From contig NC_092859.1 in the NCBI RefSeq assembly GCF_032062135.1, positions 64,101,265 through 64,165,264 on the forward strand: a stretch of DNA of 64,000 nt. The letters run 5' to 3'. Source of the stretch: Pyxicephalus adspersus. Taxonomy: Eukaryota; Chordata; Amphibia; Anura; Pyxicephalidae. The notes under the pieces were generated by a model. That model had not been told where the DNA came from. It was given only the letters and a program-made list of their open reading frames with translations, and did not search any database. Every line of letters starts with the position of its first letter. Position 1 is the first letter of the stretch. Below, one piece after another: positions 34,413 to 44,780 of the stretch. Position numbers and translations under genes: made by a program.

Positions 34413-34570
34413 TTAAATCATAATTATAAAAAATAATGAAATAATAGACCACAACAGTGTAATTTATAAAAAAAAAGAATAACAAATTTTCCAAACAAGG
34501 GTGCAATATTATTGATAAATAATAATATATAAGGTGAATGCAGATTTTAGAAAAAAAAAAAAATTAATCT

Positions 34571-35929
34571 TTAGTAGACATTACTGGTGTGGTAGATTTT
34601 GAAGCAGGGTGCTGCACAAAGTCCAACATCACAGTCAGGACAGTAGAACCTGGTTTCTTTGCGTTTCTTCCTTCCTCTGTCATTGGTCTTTGAGCAGCAA
34701 ACCACGCACATCCTTGTAGGTGCTGCCTTTTTCTGGGTTGGTGGGATGTATTCAACAAAGTGATGACCAGTCAGGCGTTCTGGGTTGACAACGGTGGAAG
34801 CACGACGTCCAGGTCTACTCATAGCCACTGATGGTGTTTGGTTGTTCTTGACTATGGATTCGGAAACTTGCAAAATGAAGTCTGAATGATTCACAGGCCT
34901 CTGACTATTTTTTTTTGTACAGAATGTAGGCATTCCATAGGCACTGCTAAACTACATGCCTGAAAATCTTCTTGTAGTATTTCCTTTGCTGTTTCTTCAT
35001 CGCTGGGTAGAATGCCATAGCTTGGTCAGCTCTGTTGACACCTCCCATGGTGTTGTTGTAGTCAATCACCACCTGTGGCTTCATCACTTCTTTCCCACAT
35101 TTTGTGTATACCAGAACGGTGGAGGCATCATAAACAGTACTCATCAGGCACACATCTTTCTTGTCACGCCTTCTCAGGGCCATCATCTTTCCTTTCTACC
35201 AGGCAACAATTTCTCCTGTCTTCAGCTTCCCTTTTGCAAACAATGATGGCAGGTTGCGCCGGTTAGCCCTAACTGTTCCATAGGCATCGGTTAAGTGTTG
35301 CAGAAGGAACTCATAAAGCTCAGGAGAGGTGTAGAAATTGTCAGTTATGACACAATAGCCCTGACCTAGCAATGGCTAAATGAGGGATAGCACTAATGAT
35401 GTTGCCAATCCATAATGTATCTGGGGTTGAACTGTGTCCCTTTTCCAGTGTACAGTATCGTATTCCAGATTCGCACAGCATATAGGTCTTCACGCCAAAT
35501 CACGCCCTCTTTGACGCAATGTACTGCACCCAGCTGAGTCTCCTCTTGTAAGCCATTCGACTTTGGTCATGGCTGACATCTCTTTCTGGCACATAGGTTT
35601 GCTGGAAATTTTGTAGAAACATCCGAGACATTTCCCAAATTTTCTTGAGTTTTGGTGCAGGATGGGTAGTCGCATCAAATTCTTCATTGTTTGCGAAGTG
35701 CAGGTACTTCATGATGAGGGAAAAGCGGTATTCTGGCATGACTGTGCCAAAGGATGGATTGGCAATCATTTTATTCTTGGACCAGTACCACTTCTGCATG
35801 GGTTTGCCCACAACTCCCTGCAGGATCACCAAGCCCAAAAACAGCCAAATGTCATCCTTGGTCACAGGTTCCCATTTTATGCTTCTCGCAAACCTCAGCT
35901 GTGAAGCACCTTGTTGTTGTCCAGCGTAC
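34571..35929 (-). pseudogene. piggyBac transposase exon 2 (copy 2), broken
   Basis: Starts at the acceptor after 35930 with a split-codon G and reads YAGQQQGASQLRFAR, TKDDIWLFLGLVILQGVVGK and the catalytic core. The first catalytic region is VSHDQSRMAYK, where copy 1 has SIDES. The second is the DNFYTSPELYE block, near 35310-35345. The third is VVIDYNNTMGGVNRADQ near 35045-35070. The C-terminal Cys-rich zinc ribbon (CVVCCSKTNDRG...CPDCDVGLC) ends at 34571. Several frameshifts, for example near 35490 and 35200, break it. Confidence 0.9.
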
Positions 35930-36431
35930 CTGCATAAAACAAAATAAAAAATGTATTTTAGGATACGTGCTTTTATAGTGTGAAGGTGGCAAGTAATATG
36001 TTAGCAAACACAGAGCAGCATATATCTTTGCATTAAAAAAAAAAAAAATTAGCAAAACATTTTAAAAAGTTAGCAAACACAGAGCAGCATACATGTTGGC
36101 ATAAAAAACTTAAAAAGTTAGCAAACACAAAGCAGCATACATGCTTACATAACACAAATTGTCAAAAATTTCAAAAAGTTAGCACAAAGCAACAAACATA
36201 ACACAAATTAGCAAAAAATGTTAAAAATTTCAAAAAGTTAGCACAAAGCACCATACATGTCGGCATAAAAAAAATGTCAAAAGTTAGCAAACACAAAGCA
36301 GCATACATGTTTGGATAAACAAAAATGACCAAAAAATTTCAAAAAGTTAGCAAACACAAAGTAGCACATGTTTGCATAAAAAAAATTTGGCAAAAATTTT
36401 CAAAAAGTTAGCAAACACAAGAGCGGCTTAC
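35930..36431 (-). other. Intron of the piggyBac transposase, filled by a minisatellite
   Basis: On the minus strand the donor is ACAAACAG then GTAAGC (36431) and the acceptor is TTTTGTTTTATGCAG (ends 35930). Joining the flanks reconstitutes the reading across ETNRYA, a motif conserved in piggyBac-family N-terminal domains. Most of the intron is about eight imperfect units of a roughly 55-62 bp repeat with the core GTTAGCAAACACAAAGCAGC. Confidence 0.75.
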
Positions 36432-36777
36432 CTGTTTGTCTCTGCAACTATTTTTTTCTTTTTACTTCAAGGGTCAAAAACAACTTCAGGTATTCCAGGG
36501 GGTCGTCGCATTCAGCCTCAATTTTCATCCCAGGTGCATCTGTGAATGGAAATCTTGGCGATGCTGCCTGGTCCACATCAAGGTCGATAGGACACCATGT
36601 GCGCACAGCACTGACCCCGGGACCTCAATCGTCGCTAAGTTCACTTTCGCTGCCCGATGACAAATTTCCTGGTGAATCACTATCGTTCGATTCCACAAGG
36701 GACTCCAAATCGCTATCGCTGCTTTTAAATTCCTCCAAAACAGCGCTTGCGCTGGCGAGATGCCTTTTGGATGCCAT
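36432..36777 (-). pseudogene. piggyBac transposase exon 1 (copy 2), with a stop
   Basis: An ATG at 36775-36777 (minus) opens MASKRHLASASAVLEEF. A Ser/Asp/Glu-rich acidic stretch follows (SSDSDLESLVESNDSDS), as is usual at the N-terminus of piggyBac transposases. A TGA interrupts at 36625-36627. Beyond it, the frame continues as RTWCPIDLDVDQA and EYLKLF, then shifts by one near the exon end. Copy 3 keeps the corresponding region without this stop. Confidence 0.82.
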
Positions 36778-37049
36778 GCGGTCTCCAGCAATCAGTCAGG
36801 AACAATCAAGGTCAAAGACAAAGTGATCAAATGATAGATTCAGGAAGTCATTTATAAGTCATCAAAAGGCCAGATCAAGGTCAGGGCTAATAGTGGGCAA
36901 AATGTAAATCAGGGCACTGAGCAGTGATGCTTGGTGCACTACAATATGTATTTGTACTTTTATTTTATGTTTTGCTGTGTTTTTTACTGTAAAAAAAAAT
37001 TTAAAAGATTACATAGTAATCTGCTTTTAAATTTCTCGACCCCAGAATC

Positions 37050-37470
37050 CATCGCATCACCCGGAAGATGTCACACATCTTGCCGGGTGATTGTGGTGGG
37101 GATGTCCCGCCCCGCTCACTCTGCTGAAGCTGCTCGCATCACCCGGTGGCTGATCTCCGGGTGATGCGAGCAGCTGCAGTAGATTCCTGGGGTGATGCCA
37201 GTGGGGAAATCTCCCCCTGGCATCACCCCTGGAATTTACTGTTGGTGATCGCATCTGCAGTTAGATGCGATGCACCATGCAGAAATCCTGCATGGTGCAT
37301 CGCATCTAACTGCAGAAGCTGCTCGCATCACCCGGTGGCTGATCTCCGGGTTGCATGGTGCATCGCATCTAACTGCAGATGCGTGCAGCGGGGTGGCGGG
37401 AATCCGGGCAGCATTGAAAAGCAGACTACTCTGTAATCTGCTTTTAAATTTCCCGCCCGGCCACGCCCCC
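37050..37470. repeat. Hairpin-rich subterminal region of piggyBac copy 2
   Basis: Several near-perfect palindromes in a row: 37128-37175 (arms GCTGCTCGCATCACCCGG, 18-19 bp), 37181-37233 (ATTCC.GGGGTGATGCCAG arms) and 37258-37312 (25-bp arms CAGTTAGATGCGATGCACC...). Shorter AAAAGCAGATTAC.../GTAATCTGCTTTT arms lie at 37003-37032 and 37418-37447. The same set, in reverse order, lies at 46170-46575 in copy 3. Confidence 0.8.
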
Positions 37471-37632
37471 CTGACGGAGAAGCGCCCAGGTATCACAGCG
37501 GGATCGTCCAATTGGGGCTAAGGTAAGGGGGACCCCCAAAGTTACCCCAAGCGTGACTCTGGGTTACCGCTTTTTGCTAGTTTCTTCCACCCCGAGTCAC
37601 ATTCGGGATTACTGCTAGGGGGGTTAAGGGGC

Positions 37633-38735
37633 CTACATGTTCAGATCTGATCTTTTTGCTATTAATATATTTGAAAAAAATTTGGGAGTTTGCCTTATTT
37701 TCCTTTGCAAACTCTCCTTCATTTTAAAGTTTGCACATTTTATCTCCTTTTTAAATCTTTTGTTATATTCTTTATAGGTTTCAAATGGTGATGGTGATCC
37801 TTCATTTTTATATTTTTGGAATGTCCTTTTCTTGTTCCTTATGGCTTTTTTAACATCAGCTATGAGCCACATAAGTTTAAGAGGCTAAAGTTAAAAACCT
37901 ATTACCCATTGCAATATATTTTTCAGTTTGCTTTTGTAGAACAGACTTGAAACATTCCCATTTCTGTTCTGTGTTCTTTGAGGATAATATTGTCCCCCAG
38001 TCCAAGTCACAGAGAGCCACTCTTAATAATAGAAAATTTGCTCTTTTAAAATGAAATGTTTTTATCTTTCCTGTTTTTGCTTTCTGTTTACAGCTTACAT
38101 TAAATGAAATCATATTATGGTCACTGCCACCCAGATTCTCCTATTTGCACATTTGTTATAAGCTCTGCATTGTTAGAAAAAAACTAGGTCCTACAGAATA
38201 TAATTTCTAGTTGGGGCTTCTATAAACTGTATCATAAAATAATCTTGTATTAAATTCACAAATTTCCTCCCTTTTGCTGTTCCTGTAGTTCCATTACTAG
38301 TTCCAATACTTATGTCAGGGTAGTTGAAATCTCACACTTCCACTTTTTGCTGCTTTTTCTATCTGTGCTAGTAGTTGATTTTCTATTTCTTAACTAGCAC
38401 TGGGGGGGCCATAGGGGACTCCAATAATAATTGTGTGTTATTCCACCTCACATTCAACTCCACCCATAATGCCTCAACCTCATTGCTTGTTCCATCCACA
38501 ATTTCTTCTTTCACATTCACTTTTAGATCACTTACAGAGAGACACCACCAGCCTTTTGTTTGACTGTGTCTTTACGAAAGAGAGTATGCCCAGGAATATT
38601 GACAGCCCAGTCATGCGAAGAAGAAAGCCAGGATTCAGCAATACCAACCAAGTCAAAATTCTCCTAACTCATTATTTCTTCCTTATCTTGTTTGCTAGAC
38701 TTCTAGAATTGGTGAACATGCTCTTTAAACCATTG
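37633..38735 (-). pseudogene. CR1 ORF2 endonuclease remnant
   Basis: Begins with the KSMFTNSRSLANKI motif (about 38690-38735), the usual start of CR1/L2 endonucleases. It continues with DLVGIAESWL (about 38610-38640) and, in the 38113-37877 frame, a segment FKRANFLLLRVAL typical of the endonuclease end. The 37872-37633 frame continues with RNKKRTFQKYK and KFFSNILIAKRSDLNM, then stops at the piggyBac junction. The endonuclease would nick target DNA. Multiple stops are present. Confidence 0.8.
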
Positions 38736-38739
38736 CTGC

Positions 38740-39927
38740 TTTTACCATCACTGTTTGCCAAATCGTTTTGTTTTTTTGTACAATTAGTACTGCACAATCC
38801 AATGTTTGTTTGTAACATGGGAGGCTCCTTACAATTAACCATAACCCTCCACCCAACTATCCCCAATCCACCCTCCACTAGTGTCTGACCCCTGACTAAC
38901 TTTTCTGCCACCTTATTTAACTGTCCCACCCCCCTCTGTCCTAGTTTTAAATATCCTTCCACAATTCCCCTAAATCTTTCCCCCAGCACAGCAGACCCCG
39001 TTTCATTTATGTGCAAACCATCTTTGGCATACAGGTTGTACCCCAATGAAAAGTCAGCCCAGTGCTCTATGAACCCAAACCCTTCCCTTCTACACCAGGA
39101 CTTAAGCCATGCGTTAAGCTGCCTAAAGTCCCTCTGCCTTTCCTGTGTTGTTCATGGCACAGGCAATATTCCAGAGAACATAGCCTTGGAGGTCCTTTTC
39201 TTCAGCTTGAAACCTAGTTCCCTAAACTGATTTTTAAGGATCCTCCATCTTCCATCTATTTTGTAATTGGTTCCAACATGGACCAAGACAGCTGGGTCCT
39301 CTCCAGCCCCTGCCAGTAGTTTGTCCACTCGGTCCACCACATGCCGAACCCTGGCACCAGGGAGACAGCAAACCATTCAGTTGAAGGGATCCGGACGACA
39401 AACTATTCTATCCGTCCTCCTGATCATAGAATCCCTTATGACAACCAATTGTCTTTTCCTTCCTGCATTTCCCTCCCCACCACTACTAGATGTGCTGCTC
39501 TCCCGGCTGTTAGGGGTAGCAGTAACATCTAGAGTTGCCACCACTGGGTCTGCCACCTGCACATCTTCACAAAACTTTGCAAACATGTTAGGGTGCTCAA
39601 ACACAGGGCTGGCCTTCCTTTTCTGGGTGCCCCTACAATCCCTCTAGTTAAATTAACCCAACTCCCTACATGTTCATCCTGACTAACCTCTCCACCCTCC
39701 ACATCTAAGCCATTAACTGCCTGCTCAGTGAGCAGGAGACCCCTCTCAAGGTGATCCAGTGATTTCAGTGTTGCAATGCGCTTCTCCAGCTCTCCAATTC
39801 GAGATACCAGAGAGGCGACTTGCTCACATCTGTCACAGCGGTATTCACCTAGGAGCTGTTGCTCCATTTGTGCATACATGTGGCGGACTGTGCACTGAAC
39901 AAAAACTTCCACCTTGCTACCACTCAT
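38740..39927 (-). pseudogene. CR1 ORF1 with SGNH/GDSL-type esterase domain, frameshifted
   Basis: An ATG at 39925-39927 starts MSGSKVEVFVQ. A CDRC cysteine pair and a predicted coiled coil follow (SLVSRIGELEKRIATLKSLD). The esterase follows in other frames. Block I is VVIRDSMIRR, where the usual GDS is RDS. Then come CLPGARVRHVVDRVDKLL, block III LVHVGTNYK and block V AKDGLHINETGS. This arrangement is that of CR1 ORF1 proteins, thought to chaperone RNA and act on lipids. Frameshifts at about 39600 and 39150-39250 and the altered block I make it non-functional. Confidence 0.88.
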
Positions 39928-40315
39928 TCTCCCAGTTACAACTTTTGTTTACAAGGAGTTATAAAAGGTTATTTAGAGTTTGTGGTTACTATAAGGATTT
40001 ACCTCCTTTTGTTTTCAGACTCCTGTTTTTTCCAAATCCACTCGATCAAAGAGCCAGTTGTTTCACAAGCCAAATAGTAAGCAAGCTCAAGATGAGTGCC
40101 CCAGGAACTTAAATCACCTGTGAAGCCTTCACCCCTCCCCTTTAGAGGTCAGCAAGGAAAAAAAGTTGTTTAAAATAAAACTGACAGTCAAGCAAACACA
40201 ACCCAATAGTCAAACAGACACAACTCTCAAATGCACAATATCAGACTCCTGTTATATGCAACTCCACTTGATCAAAGAGCCACTTGTTTCACAAGCCAAA
40301 CAGTGAGCAATGTCT

Positions 40316-41339
40316 ATGCAGACATGGCAGACATATCGATGGACTTTGTAAAGCATATTATGTCAGCGCTCTATAAATACTGTGTAATAATAATATCCAA
40401 AATACCTGTGCTAAAATGTAGTTGCAGTTTAGAAAATAATTTAGTATTAAACCTGAGGAAGAATATTTATGTCACAATACTGAGCCTTATAATTCTGATA
40501 AAATATTTAGAATGGATAATGTGTTGCTGTATTGTTACATACCATTTTTCAGCTAAGAAAGGGTTACTCGAACTTTCCATGTGTGGGGCTAGCAGAGTTT
40601 ACATGGTCTCGCACAAAAGGGTAGTAGTCTATATTTGTAAACTTTCCTTGTTTTCAGCTGCACTCCTGATAGAAAGACTTGGGGCTAAGTTAGGCTAGCC
40701 TAGAATGAAACACTTTGGCACCGTTTTTGGGAAAATACTTCAAAGTATAACAGAAAATCAAGAATAATTTGAAAATATACAAGAATGCCAAGAAACTTTA
40801 CAAATATAGACTACTACCCTTTTTCCCTGTATATTGACAGCACCCATCACAATCCCAAGCTATGTATATTTCTCTTTACAGTCAGCATGTCTGCCACCTG
40901 TGGTGCAACTGTAGATAACGACAGCATCTAATTCTTCATATATATTTTAGTGTTTTTACTTTAGGAGCCAGAAATAATTTCTATACTAAAATGTACTCTT
41001 CAGTAACCATATATTACAAACCGTTGGAAGTAGGATAGTTATGGTACAATGTGGAAGTGTTACTGGCAGGATCACCAATGCCACTGCATCTAAGGGATGG
41101 TAAACTGCAATATATATATACTTTTTTTATTTTTATTTTTTACTTGGTCGATTTGGCAAGCTGGAGGTCTTGAGTACACTATTGGTGTAAAGGATCACCC
41201 CCATTTCCTGTTTAGGTAATTGGATCCTTGGTTTCTCATGTTGAACTGATATGTACTGATTTTAAGATTTCCCTGCAACAAGTTTTGTGTTCTCTCTCCT
41301 AAAGTGAATCGGAAGCTGCAGCTTTTCTCAGTCTACACC
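40316..41339. other. Intergenic; short L2-type tail
   Basis: At about 40345-40395, GCATATTATGTCAGCGCTCTATAAATACTG followed by TAATAATAAT resembles an L2-type 3' tail in + orientation. The rest, to 41339, shows nothing recognisable. Confidence 0.5.
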
Positions 41340-41540
41340 AGGCATGTCCAAAGTCCGACCTGCGGCCCGTGTTCAGGTTTTAACTGCCCCGCAGCCTCTG
41401 TCATCAAATGAATAATATGCGGCCCATTTGTGTGTGTGTGTGCGCACAGGGAATCCCCTACGTTTGTAGTGGGCATGTGCTGTGCGGGACCCGTAGGTGA
41501 TTACACACACACACTTCTTCTCCTAAAATCACACTTTTCT
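41340..41540. mobile_element. hAT-like terminus with (TG)n
   Basis: Starts CAGGCATGTCCAAAGTCCGA followed by CCTGCGGCCCG, the kind of terminus seen in hAT-derived MITEs. Contains a (TG)n run near 41429-41446 and a GTAGTGGGCATGTGCTGTGC segment that recurs at 44655. Right end not found. Confidence 0.5.
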
Positions 41541-41744
41541 GATACTTGTGTTCATTGCAAGGGACGGTATGGCATACAATAACCCTGTTGGAAATTTAAC
41601 AGCTTCCCTTACTTCCACCTTTGGTAGTTACTAACAATTGCAATGCATACAGCAGCCATGCTCTGGCCTAGTTGTCTAACCATCACAATCTGTCAATAGC
41701 GTTTAGATCCTTGGCCTTTCCCCGTTTTCCTGCTTAAAACACAT
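41541..41744. other. Unique intergenic sequence
   Basis: No recognisable repeat or gene. Confidence 0.4.
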
Positions 41745-41995
41745 TGGGCCTGATTTATTAACCTCCCCAGCGGTAACCCCGGGTGTGACTCGGGGGAAGA
41801 AAAAAAGATGCTGGAAGCAGTAACCCCGAGTCACACTCGAGGTAGGCAAACCTATGGAAACAATAGTAAATAAAGCGCTTACCTGATCTGCCGGCGTCCT
41901 CCTTCGCAATGCATGTCTTCTTTCTTCCTCTGGCCAGCTTCCTCTGCACTCGATGTGACATCAGTGTGTGCGGACGTTCCAATCGGGGCGGGGCG
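41745..41995. mobile_element. piggyBac-family 5' terminus in a foldback MITE end
   Basis: The first bases of the foldback MITE (GGGCCTGATTTATTAA at 41746-41761) end in TTAA (41758-41761). CCTCCCCAGCGG and the two-copy palindrome CCCGGGTGTGACTCGGG / CCCGAGTCACACTCGAG follow, the signature of the 5' terminus of the piggyBac copies. No transposase and no opposite terminus were found, so only the end survives. Confidence 0.75.
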
Positions 41996-42002
41996 GTAAG
42001 TT

Positions 42003-42505
42003 TATTTATCACAGGTGTCAGCGCTGGGGAATGGTATATACTAGTTCTTCCTGGTATCAGTACAGCGGGATGGTATTTGCTATTACTCCCTGGTGTCAGT
42101 ACGGTGGGATGGTATTTGCTATTCCCCCTGGTGTCAGTACGGTGGGATGGTGTACTCTATTACTCCTTGGTGTCAGTATTGTTGGATGGTATTTACTATT
42201 ACTCCCTGGTGTCAGTATTGTTGGATGGCATTTACTATTACTCCCTGGTGTCGGTATTGTCTGATGGTATACACTATTTCTCCCGGGTGTCAGTACTGGG
42301 GGATGGTGTACTCTATTACTCCCTGGTGTCAGTACTGTGCGATGGTATACACTATTTCTCCTAGGTGTGAATACAGTGGTATGGTATGCGTTGTTTCTCT
42401 CAGGTGTCAGTACTGGAGAAAAGTATGCTCTATTACTCCCTGGTGTCAGTACTGTGGTATGGTATGCGTTGTTCCTCTCAGGTGTCAGTACTGGGGGAAA
42501 GTATA
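42003..42505 (+). repeat. 39-bp minisatellite, + oriented array (about 13 units)
   Basis: Unit core GTGTCAGTACGGTGGGATGG followed by TATTTGCTATTACTCCCTG, 39 bases. Because 39 is 13 codons, some frames stay open on both strands and yield repetitive pseudo-proteins. Unit order and variants match the opposite-strand array at about 44060-44500 (see findings). Confidence 0.93.
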
Positions 42506-42840
42506 CTGCATTGGGTATGGCGAGAGTTGGACGGCGGTCCATCTGAACAATAGACAGTGTGCTCGTCAGTTGGAAGGGCGCCCCGCTTGGGGGCATAGTT
42601 CAACACTGCCCGGAGTGAGGTGAATACGGTGGTGGGCCATTTCAGTGCCCAAGAATGAGAGTGCTACATCATGCGTTGGCTACATCATGCATTTGTGGCG
42701 GGTGAGTGGCCCCTTGGCATGGTAGGACTCCATGCCAGGGTGTGCTATGATTTGGGTAATGTTCCAAGTGAGTCATAATGCACCAAACTGTATACCCTCC
42801 CACTATGGTGAAACCAGCCCAGGGGGTAAGGAAGCATACC
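42506..42840. other. Spacer between the two minisatellite arms
   Basis: Non-repetitive. 42590-42660 (CATAGTTCAACACTGCCCGG ... GGTGGGCCATTTC) resembles 44820-44895. No gene recognised. Confidence 0.55.
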
Positions 42841-42879
42841 ACCCCACTGGACAAGCCACCAGGGAGAAACGAAGCATAC

Positions 42880-44500
42880 CATGACAAAATACTGACATCA
42901 GGGAGTAATACTATATACCATACAACAGTACTGACACCAGGGAGTAATGGAGTATAGCATACCCCAGTACTGACAACGGAGAGAAATCGGGATTACCATC
43001 CTACCGAACTGACACCAGGGAGCAATGCGGTATACCATCTCACAGCACCGACACCCAGGAGAAATAGAATAGAGCACCCCAGTACTTCCCTCAAGAGTAA
43101 TAGACAATACTATCCCCAGCACTGACTCCCGGGAGTAATAGTGTATACACTCCCACCATACTGACACCCAGGAGAAATAGACCATACCAACCTTCCACCC
43201 TGTACGGACACCATCAAGTAATATAGTATACCATCCAACCCCTGATGTTAGGGAGCACCTGACTCAGCCAACCCAAAGTATTGCCACCAGGGAGTAATCG
43301 AGCATATCTTCCAACACCACTGACACCGGAAAGTAATAGAACATACCATCTAACACCACTGACAATAGGGACTAACGCACTATACCATATCACTGTACTA
43401 ACACAAGGGAGTGCAAGAGCATACTTGTATGCAAAACAAACCCCCAAAGATTATTGGTTATACTATCCCACCATACTGACAGCAGGGAGTATTAGAATAT
43501 ACCATCCAGCCTTACCGACACCTGAGAGAAATAGTGTATAACATCCCACAGTCTTGACAACGCAGAGTAATAAAGTATACCATCCCACAGCATTGACCAG
43601 GGAGCAATAGAATATACCATCCCATTGTACCGACACCTGAGAGAAATTGAGTATACCATCCCATGGCACTGACGCCAGGGAGTAATAGAGTATACCATCC
43701 CACTGTACTGACACCTAGGACAAATAGCGTAAAACCTTCTCACAGCACTGACACCAGGGAGCAATAAAGTATACCATCCCACAGTACTAACATCAGGGAG
43801 TAATACAAAATAGCATCCCAAAGCACTGATACCAAGGAGCAATAGCAAATACCATCAATAGCACTAACACCAGGCAGTATTAGAGTATACCTTCCCCAGT
43901 ACTGATACCTGGGAGAAACAACACATACCATCCCCACGTACTGAAACCAGGGAGTAATAGCAAATACCATCCCGCCATACCGACACCTGGGAGAAATAGT
44001 GTATTCCATCCCACAGCACTGACACCAAGGAGCAATAGCAAATACCATCAACAGCACTGACACCAGGGAGTAATAGAGAAAACTTTCCCCCAGTACTGAC
44101 ACCTGAGAGGAACAACGCATACCATACCACAGTACTGACACCAGGGAGTAATAGAGCATACTTTTCTCCAGTACTGACACCTGAGAGAAACAACGCATAC
44201 CATACCACTGTACTCACACCTAGGAGAAATAGTGTATACCATCGCACAGTACTGACACCAGGGAGAAATAGTGTATACTATCCCACAATACTGACACCAG
44301 GGAGTAATAGTAAATGCCATCAAACAATACTGACACCAGGGAGTAATAGAAAATACCATCCCACTGTACCGACACCAGGGTGTAATAGCAAATACCATCC
44401 CGCCATACTGACACCAGGAAGAACCAGTGTATACCATTCCCTGCGCTAACACCGGTGATAAATAGTGTATACCATCGCCAAGTACTGACACCCAGGCCTC
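42880..44500 (-). repeat. 39-bp minisatellite, minus-oriented array (about 40 units)
   Basis: The same 39-bp unit, reading on the minus strand (TGACACCAGGGAGTAATAG... on the + strand). Units vary by substitutions and small indels, most strongly in 42880-43850. Long frames here (for example 43740-44198 and 44048-44491) are an artefact of the 39-bp period. Confidence 0.92.
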
Positions 44501-44780
44501 GTCTTGACCCCAATTTGCCTTCCAGCGCCATTCCCCATTTCACCTCTTCCACCACCACCTAACTTAAAAAAATGACAGGCCAGTGTGGCCCACCGCACCT
44601 GCACAGCACACGCCCACCACAATTATAGGGGATTATACGCACATAAACACAGTGTAGTGGGCGTGTGCTATGTGGGACCTGCACGAACCATGCCCACTCT
44701 GATTCAAAGAAAGTTCTCTGCACAGAGTCTAATAATTCGTGCTGTTAAGCTGGTTTTGAGGTGGCGGCTGGAGTGACCTG
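44501..44780. other. Repeat-derived flank
   Basis: Contains GTAGTGGGCGTGTGCTATGT (44655), a direct repeat of the segment at 41468. No coding content. Confidence 0.45.

Larger units (their letters stand above)
34417..37623 (-). mobile_element. piggyBac-type transposon, copy 2, inserted in the CR1 LINE
   Basis: The right end is intact: ...CTGCTAGGGGGG at 37623, followed by TTAA (37624-37627). On the left, a TTAA (34413-34416) is followed directly by internal element sequence (ATCATAATTATAAAAAATAA). About 170 bp, including the left inverted repeat, are missing compared with copy 1. The CR1 reading resumes on both sides, so the element landed in a pre-existing LINE. This is the only copy that keeps exon 1, the intron and exon 2 of the transposase. 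Confidence 0.93.
37628..40315 (-). mobile_element. CR1-type LINE, 5' half (5' UTR, ORF1, endonuclease)
   Basis: Upstream half of the CR1 element whose downstream half is at 32820-34412. The 5' UTR contains a direct repeat of about 70 bp (40014-40082 and 40244-40312, both reading CAGACTCCTGTT then GATCAAAGAGCCA). That defines the approximate 5' end. Confidence 0.85.

Noticed and set aside
36000..36430. Independent tandem satellite outside the transposon
   Set aside because: The same repeat is found at the same place inside piggyBac copy 3, so it belongs to the transposase intron.
42003..44500. CRISPR-like array (regular repeats)
   Set aside because: Units are contiguous with no unique spacers, in a vertebrate genome; it is a minisatellite.
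41909..44558. Apparent proteins with a 13-residue repeat (for example SVLWDGIYYYSLV)
   Set aside because: The 39-bp satellite is a multiple of three and leaves frames open on both strands; no start, splice or domain evidence supports a gene.
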